Assembly (NCBI GenBank): GCA_034414555.1
Contig: DAOUMA010000005.1
Span: 1 to 64,000 of the forward strand
Reading direction: 5' to 3'
From: CG2-30-46-19 sp034414555
Lineage (GTDB): Bacteria > Chloroflexota > Dehalococcoidia > GIF9 > AB-539-J10
Length of the DNA: 64,000 bases
The stretch's first letter is position 1; the number at the start of each line of letters is the position of its first letter. The notes under the pieces were generated by a model. That model was not told where the DNA came from and did no database searches. It worked only from the letters and a program-made list of their open reading frames with translations. Of this stretch, positions 8,795-17,369 are shown one piece after another. The translations under genes and the position numbers were made by a program.

Positions 8795-8877
8795 AATCTG
8801 CGTGCTAAAAAATTTCTGTGTTTGTCCGCCTTAATCTGTGGCTGAAAAAGTTTTTGTGTTATTCTGTAGCAAAAAAT
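8795..8877. repeat. Imperfect direct repeats ahead of the glycerate kinase gene
   Basis: Two units start with AATCTG at 8795 and 8833 and run through GCTAAAAAATTT or GCTGAAAAAGTTT to TGTGTT. A third, partial copy begins near 8863 (TCTGTAGCAAAAAA). Unit lengths are about 38 and 30 bases. The last unit reaches the start codon at 8876, so the glycerate kinase has no clear ribosome site. Origin is unknown; such strings look like decayed interspersed repeats. Confidence 0.5.
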
Positions 8878-10018
8878 GAAGATTATTATTGCCCCGAATG
8901 CTTTTAAGGAAACTCTCTCCGCGGTAGAAGTGGCTGACTGCATAGAGCAGGGAATTAGAAAAATTTGGCCGAAAATCGCCATAGAAAAATTTCCCCTGGC
9001 TGATGGAGGGGATGGGACAGTTGATGCTCTTGTTTCCGCTATGGGTGGAAAGATAATCGCCAGAGAGGTGACCGGTCCGCTCGGCAAGAAAGTGCGGGCG
9101 GAAATCGGGTTGTTGGGTGACGAAGTGACTGCGGTTGTTGAGATGGCCTCTGCTTCTGGCTTGCGGCTGGTTCCACTACAAAAGCGCAATCCGCTGAGAA
9201 CTACCACTTATGGAACTGGAGAATTAATTAAGGCTTGCTTGGATATAGGAGCAAAAAAAATCATTGTGGGAGTTGGCGGGAGTGCAACTGTGGATGGTGG
9301 AGCCGGGATGGCAATGGCTCTGGGGGCAAAACTACTGGATAAGTCTGACAAGCCTGTTGAATTAGGAGGAGAGGGATTAAAACATTTATTTCGCATTGAT
9401 TGCAGCCAGCTGGATTCCCGGATAGGGCGCACCAAATTCATCGTTGCTGCGGATGTGGATAATCCTCTGCTTGGCAAACAGGGAGCCGCCCGGGTATATG
9501 CCGTGCAGAAAGGAGCAACCCCGAAGATGGTGGGAGAATTAGAGGATTATTTAACCAATTTTGCCCGAGTTATAAAAAAAGCCCTTGGGGTTGAAGTAGC
9601 CGATTTGCCTGGGGCTGGAGCTGCAGGTGGACTGGGTGCTGGCTTGGCAGCATTCCTGAATGCTCGGATAGAACAGGGCGTTGACATTGTTATCAAGGCT
9701 TGGGGGTTGAAGGAGAAAATGAAAAACGCTGATTTAGTTTTTACTGGCGAAGGGAGTATTGACCGCCAGACTCTTTATGGGGAAGTTCCTTTCGGCGTGG
9801 CTAAAATTGCCCAAAAGTATGGGGTGCCGGTGATTGCCATTGCGGGCAATGTGGAAGACGGTGCCTACATGCTTTTGGAATATGGGATTGAGGCAATTTT
9901 CAGCACCACTCCCCGGATAATGACTCTTGCCGAGATTCGCAAAAACCCTGGTCAGTTAATTACAAATACAGTTGAACAGATTATGCGCATTTATCGTCTG
10001 CGTGAAGAGGGTTGCTGA
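8876..10018 (+). CDS. glxK: Glycerate kinase (GlxK/GarK family)
   Basis: A 380-residue glycerate 2-kinase of the bacterial GlxK/GarK family, phosphorylating D-glycerate with ATP to 2-phosphoglycerate. Typical segments are APNAFKETLSA at the N-terminus, PLADGGDGTVDAL, GVGGSATVDGGAGMAMALGA, and FTGEGSIDRQT near residue 285. Length is normal. It may feed glycerate or serine-derived carbon into central metabolism. It stands alone between the C69 peptidase gene and an unassigned 390-base gap. Confidence 0.92.
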   Translation: MKIIIAPNAFKETLSAVEVADCIEQGIRKIWPKIAIEKFPLADGGDGTVDALVSAMGGKIIAREVTGPLGKKVRAEIGLLGDEVTAVVEMASASGLRLVPLQKRNPLRTTTYGTGELIKACLDIGAKKIIVGVGGSATVDGGAGMAMALGAKLLDKSDKPVELGGEGLKHLFRIDCSQLDSRIGRTKFIVAADVDNPLLGKQGAARVYAVQKGATPKMVGELEDYLTNFARVIKKALGVEVADLPGAGAAGGLGAGLAAFLNARIEQGVDIVIKAWGLKEKMKNADLVFTGEGSIDRQTLYGEVPFGVAKIAQKYGVPVIAIAGNVEDGAYMLLEYGIEAIFSTTPRIMTLAEIRKNPGQLITNTVEQIMRIYRLREEGC

Positions 10019-10410
10019 AAAAGCATCCCCGAGGGTCGCCTCTCATCCCAGCTTTCACAAGGGACTTCTCGGCGGTTTCAATATCTGTGCACAGGAAGTT
10101 GAAAATATCCTTATGCCTATAGCGGCTGTGTACGTTGGAGCTGTGTTACCAGTGTCTCTATTATGCTCCGCAACTATTATTACAAGCTCTTTGCTGCCAT
10201 CGAGTGTGCTATAGTGAAGCGAGGCGATGCCACCACAATAGATTTCCCGGTGCAGACCTCTTGCGCAGAGGCGATGGAAGCGACAACAAGCAATGTGGCT
10301 GAACAAATGCCTGGAGACGACATCGCCCAGCGGGTGGTGCCGAAGGAAAGATTAGCGAGACTCAAAGATAGCGCGAAAGCGTTAAGGTAAAACAAAAGGG
10401 GGGATATGAA
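10019..10410. other. Gap with no recognised gene
   Basis: About 390 bases between the glycerate kinase and the acyl-CoA ligase. Open frames exist on both strands; for example the plus frame over 10210-10390 contains AEAMEATTSNVAEQMPGDD, but I recognise no family. It may be decayed coding sequence. The GGGGGG site at 10397-10402 serves the next gene. Confidence 0.35.
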
Positions 10411-12078
10411 ATGATACTGGATTCGCAAGAAAGAATTAAAGAATACACGGCAAAGGGATATTGGGGGAAGAAATCGCTTATCGATTATTTCAAAGAAAAC
10501 GTGAATGAGGACCCTAATAGGGTTTGCCTGGTAGATCCTCCTAATAAAGAGCAATTAGTGGGCTTAACGCCGGAGAGGCTTACGTATAGAGAATTGGATC
10601 GGGCAGTGGATGCTACCGCAGAGAGTTTCTTACGAATGGGTATTCGGAAAGATGATATTATTATCGTTCAGCTTCCCAACTGTTGGGAATTGGCAATGCT
10701 CTATTTGGCTATTACCAGGGCGGGAGCCCTCATCTCTCCTGCGCCAATACAATGGAGAGAATCAGAATTACGATATGTTGGTGACCTAACTCAAGCCAGA
10801 GCGTTCATTACGGTCGAGGAATTTCATGATTTTAAACATGGAGAAATGGTCGAAAAACTGCAGTCAAAGCTTCCCAATTTAAAACACATAATTTACTTAC
10901 AAGAACTGAGAGAAATGGGGAAAGGAGAGATAACGGGCAAACTTGATGAGGTGAAAATAGATGCTAACGACATTTTTACGCTTTGCTGGACCGCTGGCAC
11001 TGAAATCGAGTCCAAGGGATGCCCCCTAAGCCATAACAACTGGATTTTTGAAGGTACTGCAGAACTAGAGCTGACGGGGATCAAGAAGGGAGAAACACTG
11101 CTAACTGCTGGCCCACTGGTTAACATAGCTTCAGTGGGAACAACATATGTTCCCTGGCTCATAGTGGGCGGTACATTTGTTTTGCATCATCCCTTTCATC
11201 CGGTGATTTGGATGCGGCAAATGATAGAGGAGAAGGTAAACTACACTCTTCTTGTTCCTGCGCTGGTAAACGCCATAGCAAAGCCCCCGCTGGCAGATAA
11301 ATTTGACCTGAGCGCCGTGAGGGCAATCACCATAGGTGGGGCACCACCAGCCCTATGGTCCGCTCAGGAATTTGAAAGAAGGTGGAACATGGAAATAGGG
11401 AATATCTGGGGGATGAACGAGGGGCCAGGGATTGTTTCTGGAGCGCTGGACGCCCCCAATTTAGAGAGAAGGATAGAGGGATTGCCTCAATACGGTAAGC
11501 GAGGGGTAACATGGAACGGGAAGCTCTTTAGTGAAGGCACTGAAACAAAGCTCGTAGACCCTGAGACTGGCGAAGAGATAACTGAAGTGGGCCGTGTAGG
11601 AGAACTATTTTATAAAGGTCCAAATGTAATATCTGGTTACTTTAGACGCCCCGACTTGACAGAAAAGGCATTTGATAAACAGGGGTTCCTTCGTACAGGA
11701 GACCTGTTCCGAATAATGGAAGGGAATTTCATTAGTTTTGTTGATAGGGGAAAAGACATCATAATTCGAGGCGGCTTGAATATCAGTGCACTGGAGGTTG
11801 AAAGTATCCTTCTTGAACATCCTAAGGTCTTGGATGCAGCAGCGGTACCGATGCCCGACGGAGGATTGGGCGAAAAGGTCTGTGTTTATGTAGTTCCCAG
11901 AGAAGGCGAAAAAGTCACCCTGGGTGAATTAACTTCATTTATGAAGCAAAAGAGTATCGCTGTATATAAGCTTCCACAGCGACTTGAAATTACAGAGGAG
12001 ATACCTAAAGAGCGGAACGGCAAAATCTTGAAAAATATACTGAAGGAAGATATCAGAAATAAATTGAAATCAAAGTGA
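10411..12078 (+). CDS. AMP-forming acyl/aryl-CoA ligase (EntE-like branch)
   Basis: A 555-residue member of the ANL superfamily (acyl-CoA synthetases, aryl-AMP ligases). The N-terminal layout (LIDYFKENVNEDPNRVCLVD, RLTYRELDRAV) resembles dihydroxybenzoate-AMP ligases. The P-loop A3 motif is degenerate: WTAGTEIESKGCPLSH in place of YTSGTTGxPKGV. Later motifs are good: GYFRRPDLTEKAF, LRTGDLFRI, DRGKDIIIRGG, and the catalytic lysine region KERNGKILKNIL. The weak P-loop may lower ATP use or mark a divergent subgroup. Substrate cannot be inferred. A GGGGGG ribosome site precedes the ATG. Confidence 0.85.
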   Translation: MILDSQERIKEYTAKGYWGKKSLIDYFKENVNEDPNRVCLVDPPNKEQLVGLTPERLTYRELDRAVDATAESFLRMGIRKDDIIIVQLPNCWELAMLYLAITRAGALISPAPIQWRESELRYVGDLTQARAFITVEEFHDFKHGEMVEKLQSKLPNLKHIIYLQELREMGKGEITGKLDEVKIDANDIFTLCWTAGTEIESKGCPLSHNNWIFEGTAELELTGIKKGETLLTAGPLVNIASVGTTYVPWLIVGGTFVLHHPFHPVIWMRQMIEEKVNYTLLVPALVNAIAKPPLADKFDLSAVRAITIGGAPPALWSAQEFERRWNMEIGNIWGMNEGPGIVSGALDAPNLERRIEGLPQYGKRGVTWNGKLFSEGTETKLVDPETGEEITEVGRVGELFYKGPNVISGYFRRPDLTEKAFDKQGFLRTGDLFRIMEGNFISFVDRGKDIIIRGGLNISALEVESILLEHPKVLDAAAVPMPDGGLGEKVCVYVVPREGEKVTLGELTSFMKQKSIAVYKLPQRLEITEEIPKERNGKILKNILKEDIRNKLKSK

Positions 12079-12151
12079 ACGGGTCTGGTCGTGCAGCTTA
12101 AGGCAACATCTGGAGGAATTTTTTGATAGTCAAGTGCCCTGCTGGCTTTCG

Positions 12152-12225
12152 TGAGCCGTGTGGGACTCGAACCCACGACACCCTGATTAAAAGTCAGGTG
12201 CTCTACCAAACTGAGCTAACGGCCC
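12152..12225 (-). tRNA. tRNA-Lys (anticodon UUU)
   Basis: The 74-base cloverleaf on the minus strand has a complete acceptor stem (GGGCCGT with ACGGCTC), a D arm GCTC/GAGC, an anticodon stem CCTGA/TCAGG with loop CTTTTAA (anticodon TTT), a T arm GTGGG/CCCAC and discriminator A. CCA is not encoded. Confidence 0.96.
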
Positions 12226-12231
12226 ATGTGT

Positions 12232-12504
12232 TTATTTTTGAGTTAACAGGTCGGAGATATAACAGGCAAATGATGGATGTAAATCGCAGATGAATCCGCC
12301 ATCAATCGCCTCGACGTCGAAGGTAACCCTGTTTGGCTTTTTAAGAGGGTCACCAAATTTGCTAAGCCCAACATCGTCCCAGGGCATGCCGTGTCCCAGT
12401 ATTTCCAGAAAGCCCTTAACATCTCTGGGCTGGTCCAGCATAACCTCAAAAGGGACGTGTTGTGCTAGTTTAGTTAATTGCTCGTTTTTTAACTTTATCC
12501 GCAT
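12232..12504 (-). CDS. Small protein of unknown function between two tRNA genes
   Basis: A 90-residue protein, not recognised. The minus-strand start has AGGAAG five to ten bases before ATG. It is mostly polar, with a PFEVMLDQPRDVKGFLEILG segment, MPWDDVGLSKFG and a C-terminal GGFICDLHPSFACYISDLL containing two Cys. It starts 22 bases after the 3' end of tRNA-Gly and stops 6 bases before the 5' end of tRNA-Lys on the same strand, so the three are very probably one transcript. The good ribosome site and tight packing argue for a real gene. Confidence 0.6.
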   Translation of the reverse strand: MRIKLKNEQLTKLAQHVPFEVMLDQPRDVKGFLEILGHGMPWDDVGLSKFGDPLKKPNRVTFDVEAIDGGFICDLHPSFACYISDLLTQK

Positions 12505-12526
12505 GACTTCCTATTTAGTTCTCTAC

Positions 12527-12598
12527 AGCGGGTGATGGGGCTCGAACCCACGACGACTTGCTTGGGAAGCAAGCACTCTACCACTGAGTTACACCCGC
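12527..12598 (-). tRNA. tRNA-Gly (anticodon CCC)
   Basis: A 72-base cloverleaf on the minus strand: acceptor GCGGGTG/CACCCGC, D arm ACTC/GAGT, anticodon stem CTTGC/GCAAG with loop TTCCCAA (anticodon CCC), T arm GTGGG/CCCAT with the loop TTCGAGC, and discriminator T as usual for bacterial Gly. CCA is not encoded. Confidence 0.95.
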
Positions 12599-12654
12599 AA
12601 AAACATTATTTTTATTCTAACCCTATGATGTAAAGTTGTAAAGCGATTGTACTC

Positions 12655-12673
12655 GTTCATATGATAGTGACAC
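12655..12673. repeat. Short repeat shared with 24917-24935
   Basis: GTTCATATGATAGTGACAC here differs from GTTCATATGATTAGTGACAC at 24917 by one base. Both copies lie beside tRNA genes in gene-free sequence. They may be the remains of an insertion element end; no transposase is near. Confidence 0.4.
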
Positions 12674-12766
12674 ATTAGTCCCCTCTTTATATCCAGCAGT
12701 GTAGTCATAAAAACCTCCTGTTATGACCGGGTGCATTGCTTCATAAGTCAGGCAATTGTTCCTGGG

Positions 12767-13534
12767 TTAAGCATCTTTTTTCGTAATTCCCGGTCTGAAG
12801 TTCTCACCGGAAATAAGGAGACTCTGCATGATGCCCGCTAGTTCAAGTCCTTCAGGTGTGCTCAATGGGAAGTTCAAGTCAATGGTTCTCTTTGCCAGTC
12901 CCACGGCTAATTGCCGTTTATTCACGATGTCCTCTGCCCAGGCTTTAGCAGTATCTCGGAGTTGTTCCAAGGGGACAACCTTGTTTATCAGTCCGATTCG
13001 TTCTGCTTCTGAAGCAGAGATCATCTTGCCGGTCAGGATGAGTTCCTTTGCTCGGCCCAGGCCTACCATTCTGGAAAGCCTATGCGAGCCACCTAAATCC
13101 GGGATTATGCCCAAATTCACCTCGGGTATGGAAAATCTTGCTTCTTCGGAGGCGATTCTGAGGTCACAGGCGAGTATCAATTCAAATGCCCCTCCAAGGG
13201 CATATCCATGGATTGCGGCGATAACCACTTTCTCGAGATTCTCTATCTCTGAGAATGCGCGCTGAAGTTTTCTTAGTGACGCTCGAAAGTCCTGGATATC
13301 AGCACCTTGTTGTGCCAGTTTCGCTAATTCAGTTAAGTCTGTGCCGCTGCTGAACGCTTTTCCTTCCCCTCGAATGATTACTGCTCCCACGTCACTCCTG
13401 GAGGCTACTTTGGTCATGCATTCCTCAAGGTCCTGGTACATTTGTAGATTCATGGCGTTTCTTTTTTGGGGTCTATTCAAGCTGACATACAGAATTTTAC
13501 TTTCCTGTGATACAGAAAGCGTCTCAAAGTTCAT
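12767..13534 (-). CDS. Enoyl-CoA hydratase/isomerase (crotonase) family protein
   Basis: A 255-residue crotonase. The oxyanion-hole segment is AFSSGTDLTELA. Both catalytic glutamates of hydratases are in place: GGAFELILACD and SIPEVNLGIIPDLGG. The start is fixed by AAAGGAGG upstream. It could hydrate enoyl-CoA in beta-oxidation or in aromatic acid degradation, which fits the acyl-CoA ligases and the thiolase of this window, though none of them is in the same operon. Substrate unknown. Confidence 0.92.
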   Translation of the reverse strand: MNFETLSVSQESKILYVSLNRPQKRNAMNLQMYQDLEECMTKVASRSDVGAVIIRGEGKAFSSGTDLTELAKLAQQGADIQDFRASLRKLQRAFSEIENLEKVVIAAIHGYALGGAFELILACDLRIASEEARFSIPEVNLGIIPDLGGSHRLSRMVGLGRAKELILTGKMISASEAERIGLINKVVPLEQLRDTAKAWAEDIVNKRQLAVGLAKRTIDLNFPLSTPEGLELAGIMQSLLISGENFRPGITKKDA

Positions 13535-13699
13535 AAAAGGTGTCCTCCTTTAGAATTTTATTCTACAGTGCCCGATAAATTGAAAAATTTGCATTATATA
13601 CTACTCAAACGGGGTTTCATAAGTCAAACACTGCTTAACTGCGATATACTCCATAAAATGAGGTATAATAGGGCAAATTTCTGACAAGGGGGGTAAGAA

Positions 13700-14674
13700 A
13701 TGTTTAGGACGAGGATAACTGAAATGCTGGGAATTGAATATCCCATAATTTGTGGGGGGATGCAGTATGTGTCAAATGCTGAGCTTGTTGCCGCGGTATC
13801 CAACGCTGGTGGTATGGGTATGCTTGCTGTGGGCAATTTTGGTTCTAAAGAGGAACTAAGAGACGAGATTCGAAAGATCAAAACGCTCACTGACAAGCCC
13901 TTCGGAGTCAATGTTACTTTCATGCCTGTGCTTGAATTCGTGGATAGGGAAGGGATGATGGATGCAGCTATTGAGGAAGGGGTTAGCGCTTTTGAAACAT
14001 CGGGAAGAATCACGGAAGAACATGTCCAGCGTATTAAGAAGGGCAATGCGAAGCATATTCATAAGGTAGCTCGGGTGAGGGATGCACGGACAGCGGAGCG
14101 GCTGGGGGCGGATGCTGTGGCCATAGTGGGATTTGAGTGCGGTGGCATACCACCAATGGATGAGATAACTACCTTTATTCAGGTTCCGCTTGTCGTCGGT
14201 GCTGTGAACCTTCCTGTTGTTGCTGGGGGTGGAATTGGTGATGCCCGCGGTTTTGTAGCGGCCCTAGCTTTAGGAGCGGAGGGTGTACTTATGGGCACCC
14301 GCTTCATGACTACCAGGGAAAGCCTGATCCATTCGAATGCCAAACAAGCTATGGTCAATGCTAAGGAGACTGACACCATATGTGTGATGCGCTCCCTGGG
14401 CATTATGGAAAGAACTCTAAAAACCGAAGTATCACAAAAAGTCGTCGAGATGGAGAAAAAAGGAGCTACACTGGAGGAGTTGATTCCACTTATTATAGGT
14501 AAAAAGGTTCGGGAGGCTTTTGAAACAGGTGATTTGCACATGGGAATTCTGCCTTGCGGGCAGGTTATCGGGCTTATCAATGAAGTCCCTACTGTGAAGG
14601 AAGTCATCGATGATGTGGTGAGTGGCGCAGAAGATATCCTGAATCGCCTAACCAGGATGATTAGGGCTGGCTAG
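13700..14674 (+). CDS. Nitronate monooxygenase-like FMN protein (NPD family)
   Basis: A 324-residue TIM-barrel FMN protein of the nitronate monooxygenase / 2-nitropropane dioxygenase family. FMN-binding features are IICGGMQYVSNAELVAAVSN at the N-terminus, the VVAGGGIGDARG loop and GVLMGTRF. The catalytic His usually found in GGH after the fifth strand is absent: the sequence reads GFECGGIPPMDEI with Ile150. It may therefore be a different FMN oxidoreductase, for example enoyl-reductase-like. A GGGGGG site and a TATAAT at 13664-13669 precede it. It is 28 bases ahead of the SepRS gene on the same strand and probably shares its transcript. Confidence 0.82.
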   Translation: MFRTRITEMLGIEYPIICGGMQYVSNAELVAAVSNAGGMGMLAVGNFGSKEELRDEIRKIKTLTDKPFGVNVTFMPVLEFVDREGMMDAAIEEGVSAFETSGRITEEHVQRIKKGNAKHIHKVARVRDARTAERLGADAVAIVGFECGGIPPMDEITTFIQVPLVVGAVNLPVVAGGGIGDARGFVAALALGAEGVLMGTRFMTTRESLIHSNAKQAMVNAKETDTICVMRSLGIMERTLKTEVSQKVVEMEKKGATLEELIPLIIGKKVREAFETGDLHMGILPCGQVIGLINEVPTVKEVIDDVVSGAEDILNRLTRMIRAG

Positions 14675-14702
14675 GCGAGTTGCGTGACAATTTGTTATCC
14701 TG

Positions 14703-16229
14703 ATGGCTGAGATGTTTGATTTAAGCAAGATACGGGCTGAGGCAAGAAGAGACTTTACCGAGGCCTGGATGTCGACAGCCAAGCTTTTGCCTGTAGATAC
14801 CAAAGTCAGTCTTCAGGGTCGTGGTAAGCCTCACCTTCTACGGGAGCTGATTCAAAAGTCCCGGGAAATATTATTAAGACTTGGCTTCGATGAGGTGGAA
14901 AATCTTACCATCCTGCCCGATAGCGATGTCTCCAAGCAATATGGTCCTGAAGCTCGGGTTATCCTTGACCGGGTTTATTATCTTGCTGAATTGCCTCGTC
15001 CCGAGATAGGTTTGAGCAGCAAGAAGATAATTGAGGCAAAAAAGATAGCGGGAGAGCTTGATGTCAAGGCGTTACGAACTATCCTGAGGGCATATAAAAA
15101 AGGGGAAATTGAAGCTGATAACATTGTAGAAGAGCTTATCAACGCGTTAGACATCACTGACCGTCAAGCTACAGAGCTTCTGAGCCGGGTTTTTCCGGAA
15201 CTGGAAAAAATGAGACCACTACCTTCCAATAAAACCCTCAGAAGTCACATGACAGGTACCTGGTTTCACACGTTAGCGGCAATACAGGATAAAGCTAAGT
15301 TTCCCGTTGCCTTGTTCTCAGTAGGTCCTCGGTATCGAAATGAGCAGAGGGAAGATGCCCACCATTTACGGATTCATCATTCAGCGTCAATAGTGATAAT
15401 GGATGCCAACATTTCCTTAAGTGCTGGAAGAGAGATAACTGAGGAAATTCTCAGGCAATATGGTTTTTCTGATATTAAGATTGAAACGAAAATGGCAACG
15501 TCTAAATATTATGCTCCTGGTCAAGAGCAGGAAGTTTTTGTTAATCACAAGGGTGAGTGGTTAGAAGTCGCTGATATTGGTATGTATTCCCCGGTGTCGC
15601 TGGCGAACTTTGGCATTAAATATCCGGTATTCAACGCTGGCTTAGGCATCGAGAGGTTGGCGATGATACTCTATGGAATAGATGATGTTAGGAAAGTAGC
15701 ATATCCTCAATTCTCCGTAGCGGAATTTTCCGATGAGGAGATAGCCCGGTCTATCACCTATTTGGCAGGCCCCAGAACTTCTCGAGGGAGAAAAATAGCC
15801 AGTGCGCTTGAGCAAACTGCGCGAAAGCACAAGGATGAAATTGCTCCCTGTGAATTTGTGGCCTGGGAAGATGATTTAGTTGTAGTGAAAGTGGTGGAAG
15901 TAGAGCAGGGCAAGAGGCTCATTGGTCCCGCTGGATTCAATGAGATTTGTGTGGCTGATGGTACCATTTATAGTGATATAGTCCCTTCAGGGGAATATAG
16001 CGGCATAAACTATATGCATGCTATCGCCATGGCTGCAGCAGCTCTAATAGAGGATAGCCACGAGGATTTAGCCTACCAGGTGAAAACGGTAAGGCATCTC
16101 TCGGACCTCAATTTGCAAATTCCTGAAGCTATTCTGGAATACATAGAAAGACAGCAGAAAAAGATTGGGGTTAGAGGGGCGGTGTTTGTGACCATAAAAT
16201 CACACTCTAAAGGGAAGAAGAGCAAATAA
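14703..16229 (+). CDS. sepS: O-phosphoseryl-tRNA(Cys) synthetase (SepRS)
   Basis: A 508-residue class II aminoacyl-tRNA synthetase recognised as SepRS, which charges tRNA-Cys with O-phosphoserine. The family N-terminus (FDLSKIRAEARRDFTEAW) is present. The catalytic core has RSHMTGTWFHTLA, the class II motif 2 region GPRYRNEQREDAHHLR HHSAS and motif 3 GLGIERLAMILYG. The C-terminal part (about 330-508) corresponds to the anticodon-binding region. Length is close to the archaeal enzymes. The next gene, one base downstream, is SepCysS, its known partner. The pair is the indirect Cys-tRNA route of methanogens, also reported in some Chloroflexi and candidate-phylum bacteria. No CysRS gene and no tRNA-Cys are in this window, so whether the route is the only one cannot be said. 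Confidence 0.95.
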   Translation: MAEMFDLSKIRAEARRDFTEAWMSTAKLLPVDTKVSLQGRGKPHLLRELIQKSREILLRLGFDEVENLTILPDSDVSKQYGPEARVILDRVYYLAELPRPEIGLSSKKIIEAKKIAGELDVKALRTILRAYKKGEIEADNIVEELINALDITDRQATELLSRVFPELEKMRPLPSNKTLRSHMTGTWFHTLAAIQDKAKFPVALFSVGPRYRNEQREDAHHLRIHHSASIVIMDANISLSAGREITEEILRQYGFSDIKIETKMATSKYYAPGQEQEVFVNHKGEWLEVADIGMYSPVSLANFGIKYPVFNAGLGIERLAMILYGIDDVRKVAYPQFSVAEFSDEEIARSITYLAGPRTSRGRKIASALEQTARKHKDEIAPCEFVAWEDDLVVVKVVEVEQGKRLIGPAGFNEICVADGTIYSDIVPSGEYSGINYMHAIAMAAAALIEDSHEDLAYQVKTVRHLSDLNLQIPEAILEYIERQQKKIGVRGAVFVTIKSHSKGKKSK

Positions 16230-16230
16230 G

Positions 16231-17361
16231 GTGAAGGATAAAAGGTTGCAGAAGCTTGGCGAGTTACACCGAAAGCATAAGGATATTATAAACCTTATGC
16301 CATTGCAGACAGGCGGGCTTCTCACTGAAGCGGCAAGGCAGGCTTTAATAGAATTCGGAGACGGTTATTCCGTGTGCGATTTTTGTTCTGGTTCCTTGTG
16401 TGATATCACAAATCCTCCTATTCGGGAGTTTGTGCATGAGCTTTTGCCGAAATTCTTAGGCTGTGAAGTTGCTACCATAACTCACGGGGCAAGGGAGGCT
16501 AAATTCGCGATAATGCATTCTCTGGCTAAGCCTGGTGATTCGATTATCGTCGATAGTAATCGGCATTACACTACAATTGTTGCTGCTGAGCGAGTGGGAT
16601 TAAATGTAATTGAAGTGCCCGGCTCTGGCTACCCCGAATTTACCGTTGATGTTGGCGAGTATGAGCCGCTCATAGAGAAATATCATCCCGGGATGATTTT
16701 ATTAACTTACCCTGATGGCAACTATGGAAATATCCCTGATGCCAGAAGGCTGGGAGATATTGCTCAAAAACATGATGTTCCATTTATTCTCAACGGTGCA
16801 TATGCTGTAGGCAGGATGCCGGTGAACATGAATGAGCTAGGGGCGGATTTCGTTATCGGCAGCGGTCATAAGAGTATGGCGTCTGCCGGGCCTTGTGGAG
16901 TATTGGGGATGAAAAAGAGGTGGGAGGAGGTGGTATTGCGGAAAGCAGAAGCATATAGCAATAAAGAAGTTGAGCTTCTTGGCTGCACATTAAGGGGAGT
17001 TCCTCTGATAACGCTTATGGCATCCTTTCCTTATGTGGTAGAGAGGGTTAACCATTGGGATGAACAAGTATTAAAGGCGCAGTGGTTTTCCAGTGAGCTT
17101 GAGAAATTGGGTTTCAAGCAGTTGGGGGAAAAGCCACACAAACATGATTTATTGCATTTTGAGGCACCGATGCTTTATGAGATATCCCAGCGTGTTCGGG
17201 AGCGAGGTTATTTTCTTTATAAAGAGCTTGATGATAGGGGAATTTGGGGTACGCAGCCAGGCTTAGCCAGATCCTTTAAGCTCTCTACCTTTGCAGCTAG
17301 TAAGGAACAATTGAGTTTTGTTGTCGATTCCTTTAAGTCTATCTTAGGCAAATATAGCTGA
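16231..17361 (+). CDS. pscS: Sep-tRNA:Cys-tRNA synthase (SepCysS)
   Basis: A 376-residue PLP enzyme that turns phosphoseryl-tRNA(Cys) into Cys-tRNA(Cys) with a sulfur donor. The PLP lysine is K214 in GSGHKSMASAGPCG. The three cysteines required for persulfide chemistry in archaeal SepCysS have counterparts: C49 and C52 (VCDFCSGSLC) and C252 (LLGCTLRG). GTG start, one base after the SepRS stop codon, so translation is coupled. Archaeal enzymes can use sulfide in vitro; the natural donor is debated. The lysine here contrasts with the lysine-less IscS-like protein at 1341. Confidence 0.95.
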   Translation: MKDKRLQKLGELHRKHKDIINLMPLQTGGLLTEAARQALIEFGDGYSVCDFCSGSLCDITNPPIREFVHELLPKFLGCEVATITHGAREAKFAIMHSLAKPGDSIIVDSNRHYTTIVAAERVGLNVIEVPGSGYPEFTVDVGEYEPLIEKYHPGMILLTYPDGNYGNIPDARRLGDIAQKHDVPFILNGAYAVGRMPVNMNELGADFVIGSGHKSMASAGPCGVLGMKKRWEEVVLRKAEAYSNKEVELLGCTLRGVPLITLMASFPYVVERVNHWDEQVLKAQWFSSELEKLGFKQLGEKPHKHDLLHFEAPMLYEISQRVRERGYFLYKELDDRGIWGTQPGLARSFKLSTFAASKEQLSFVVDSFKSILGKYS

Positions 17362-17369
17362 CTTGTCGG

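Noticed and set aside
10055..10390. Possible coding frames on both strands in the gap before the acyl-CoA ligase
   Set aside because: No family recognised, no ribosome sites, and frames on the two strands conflict.
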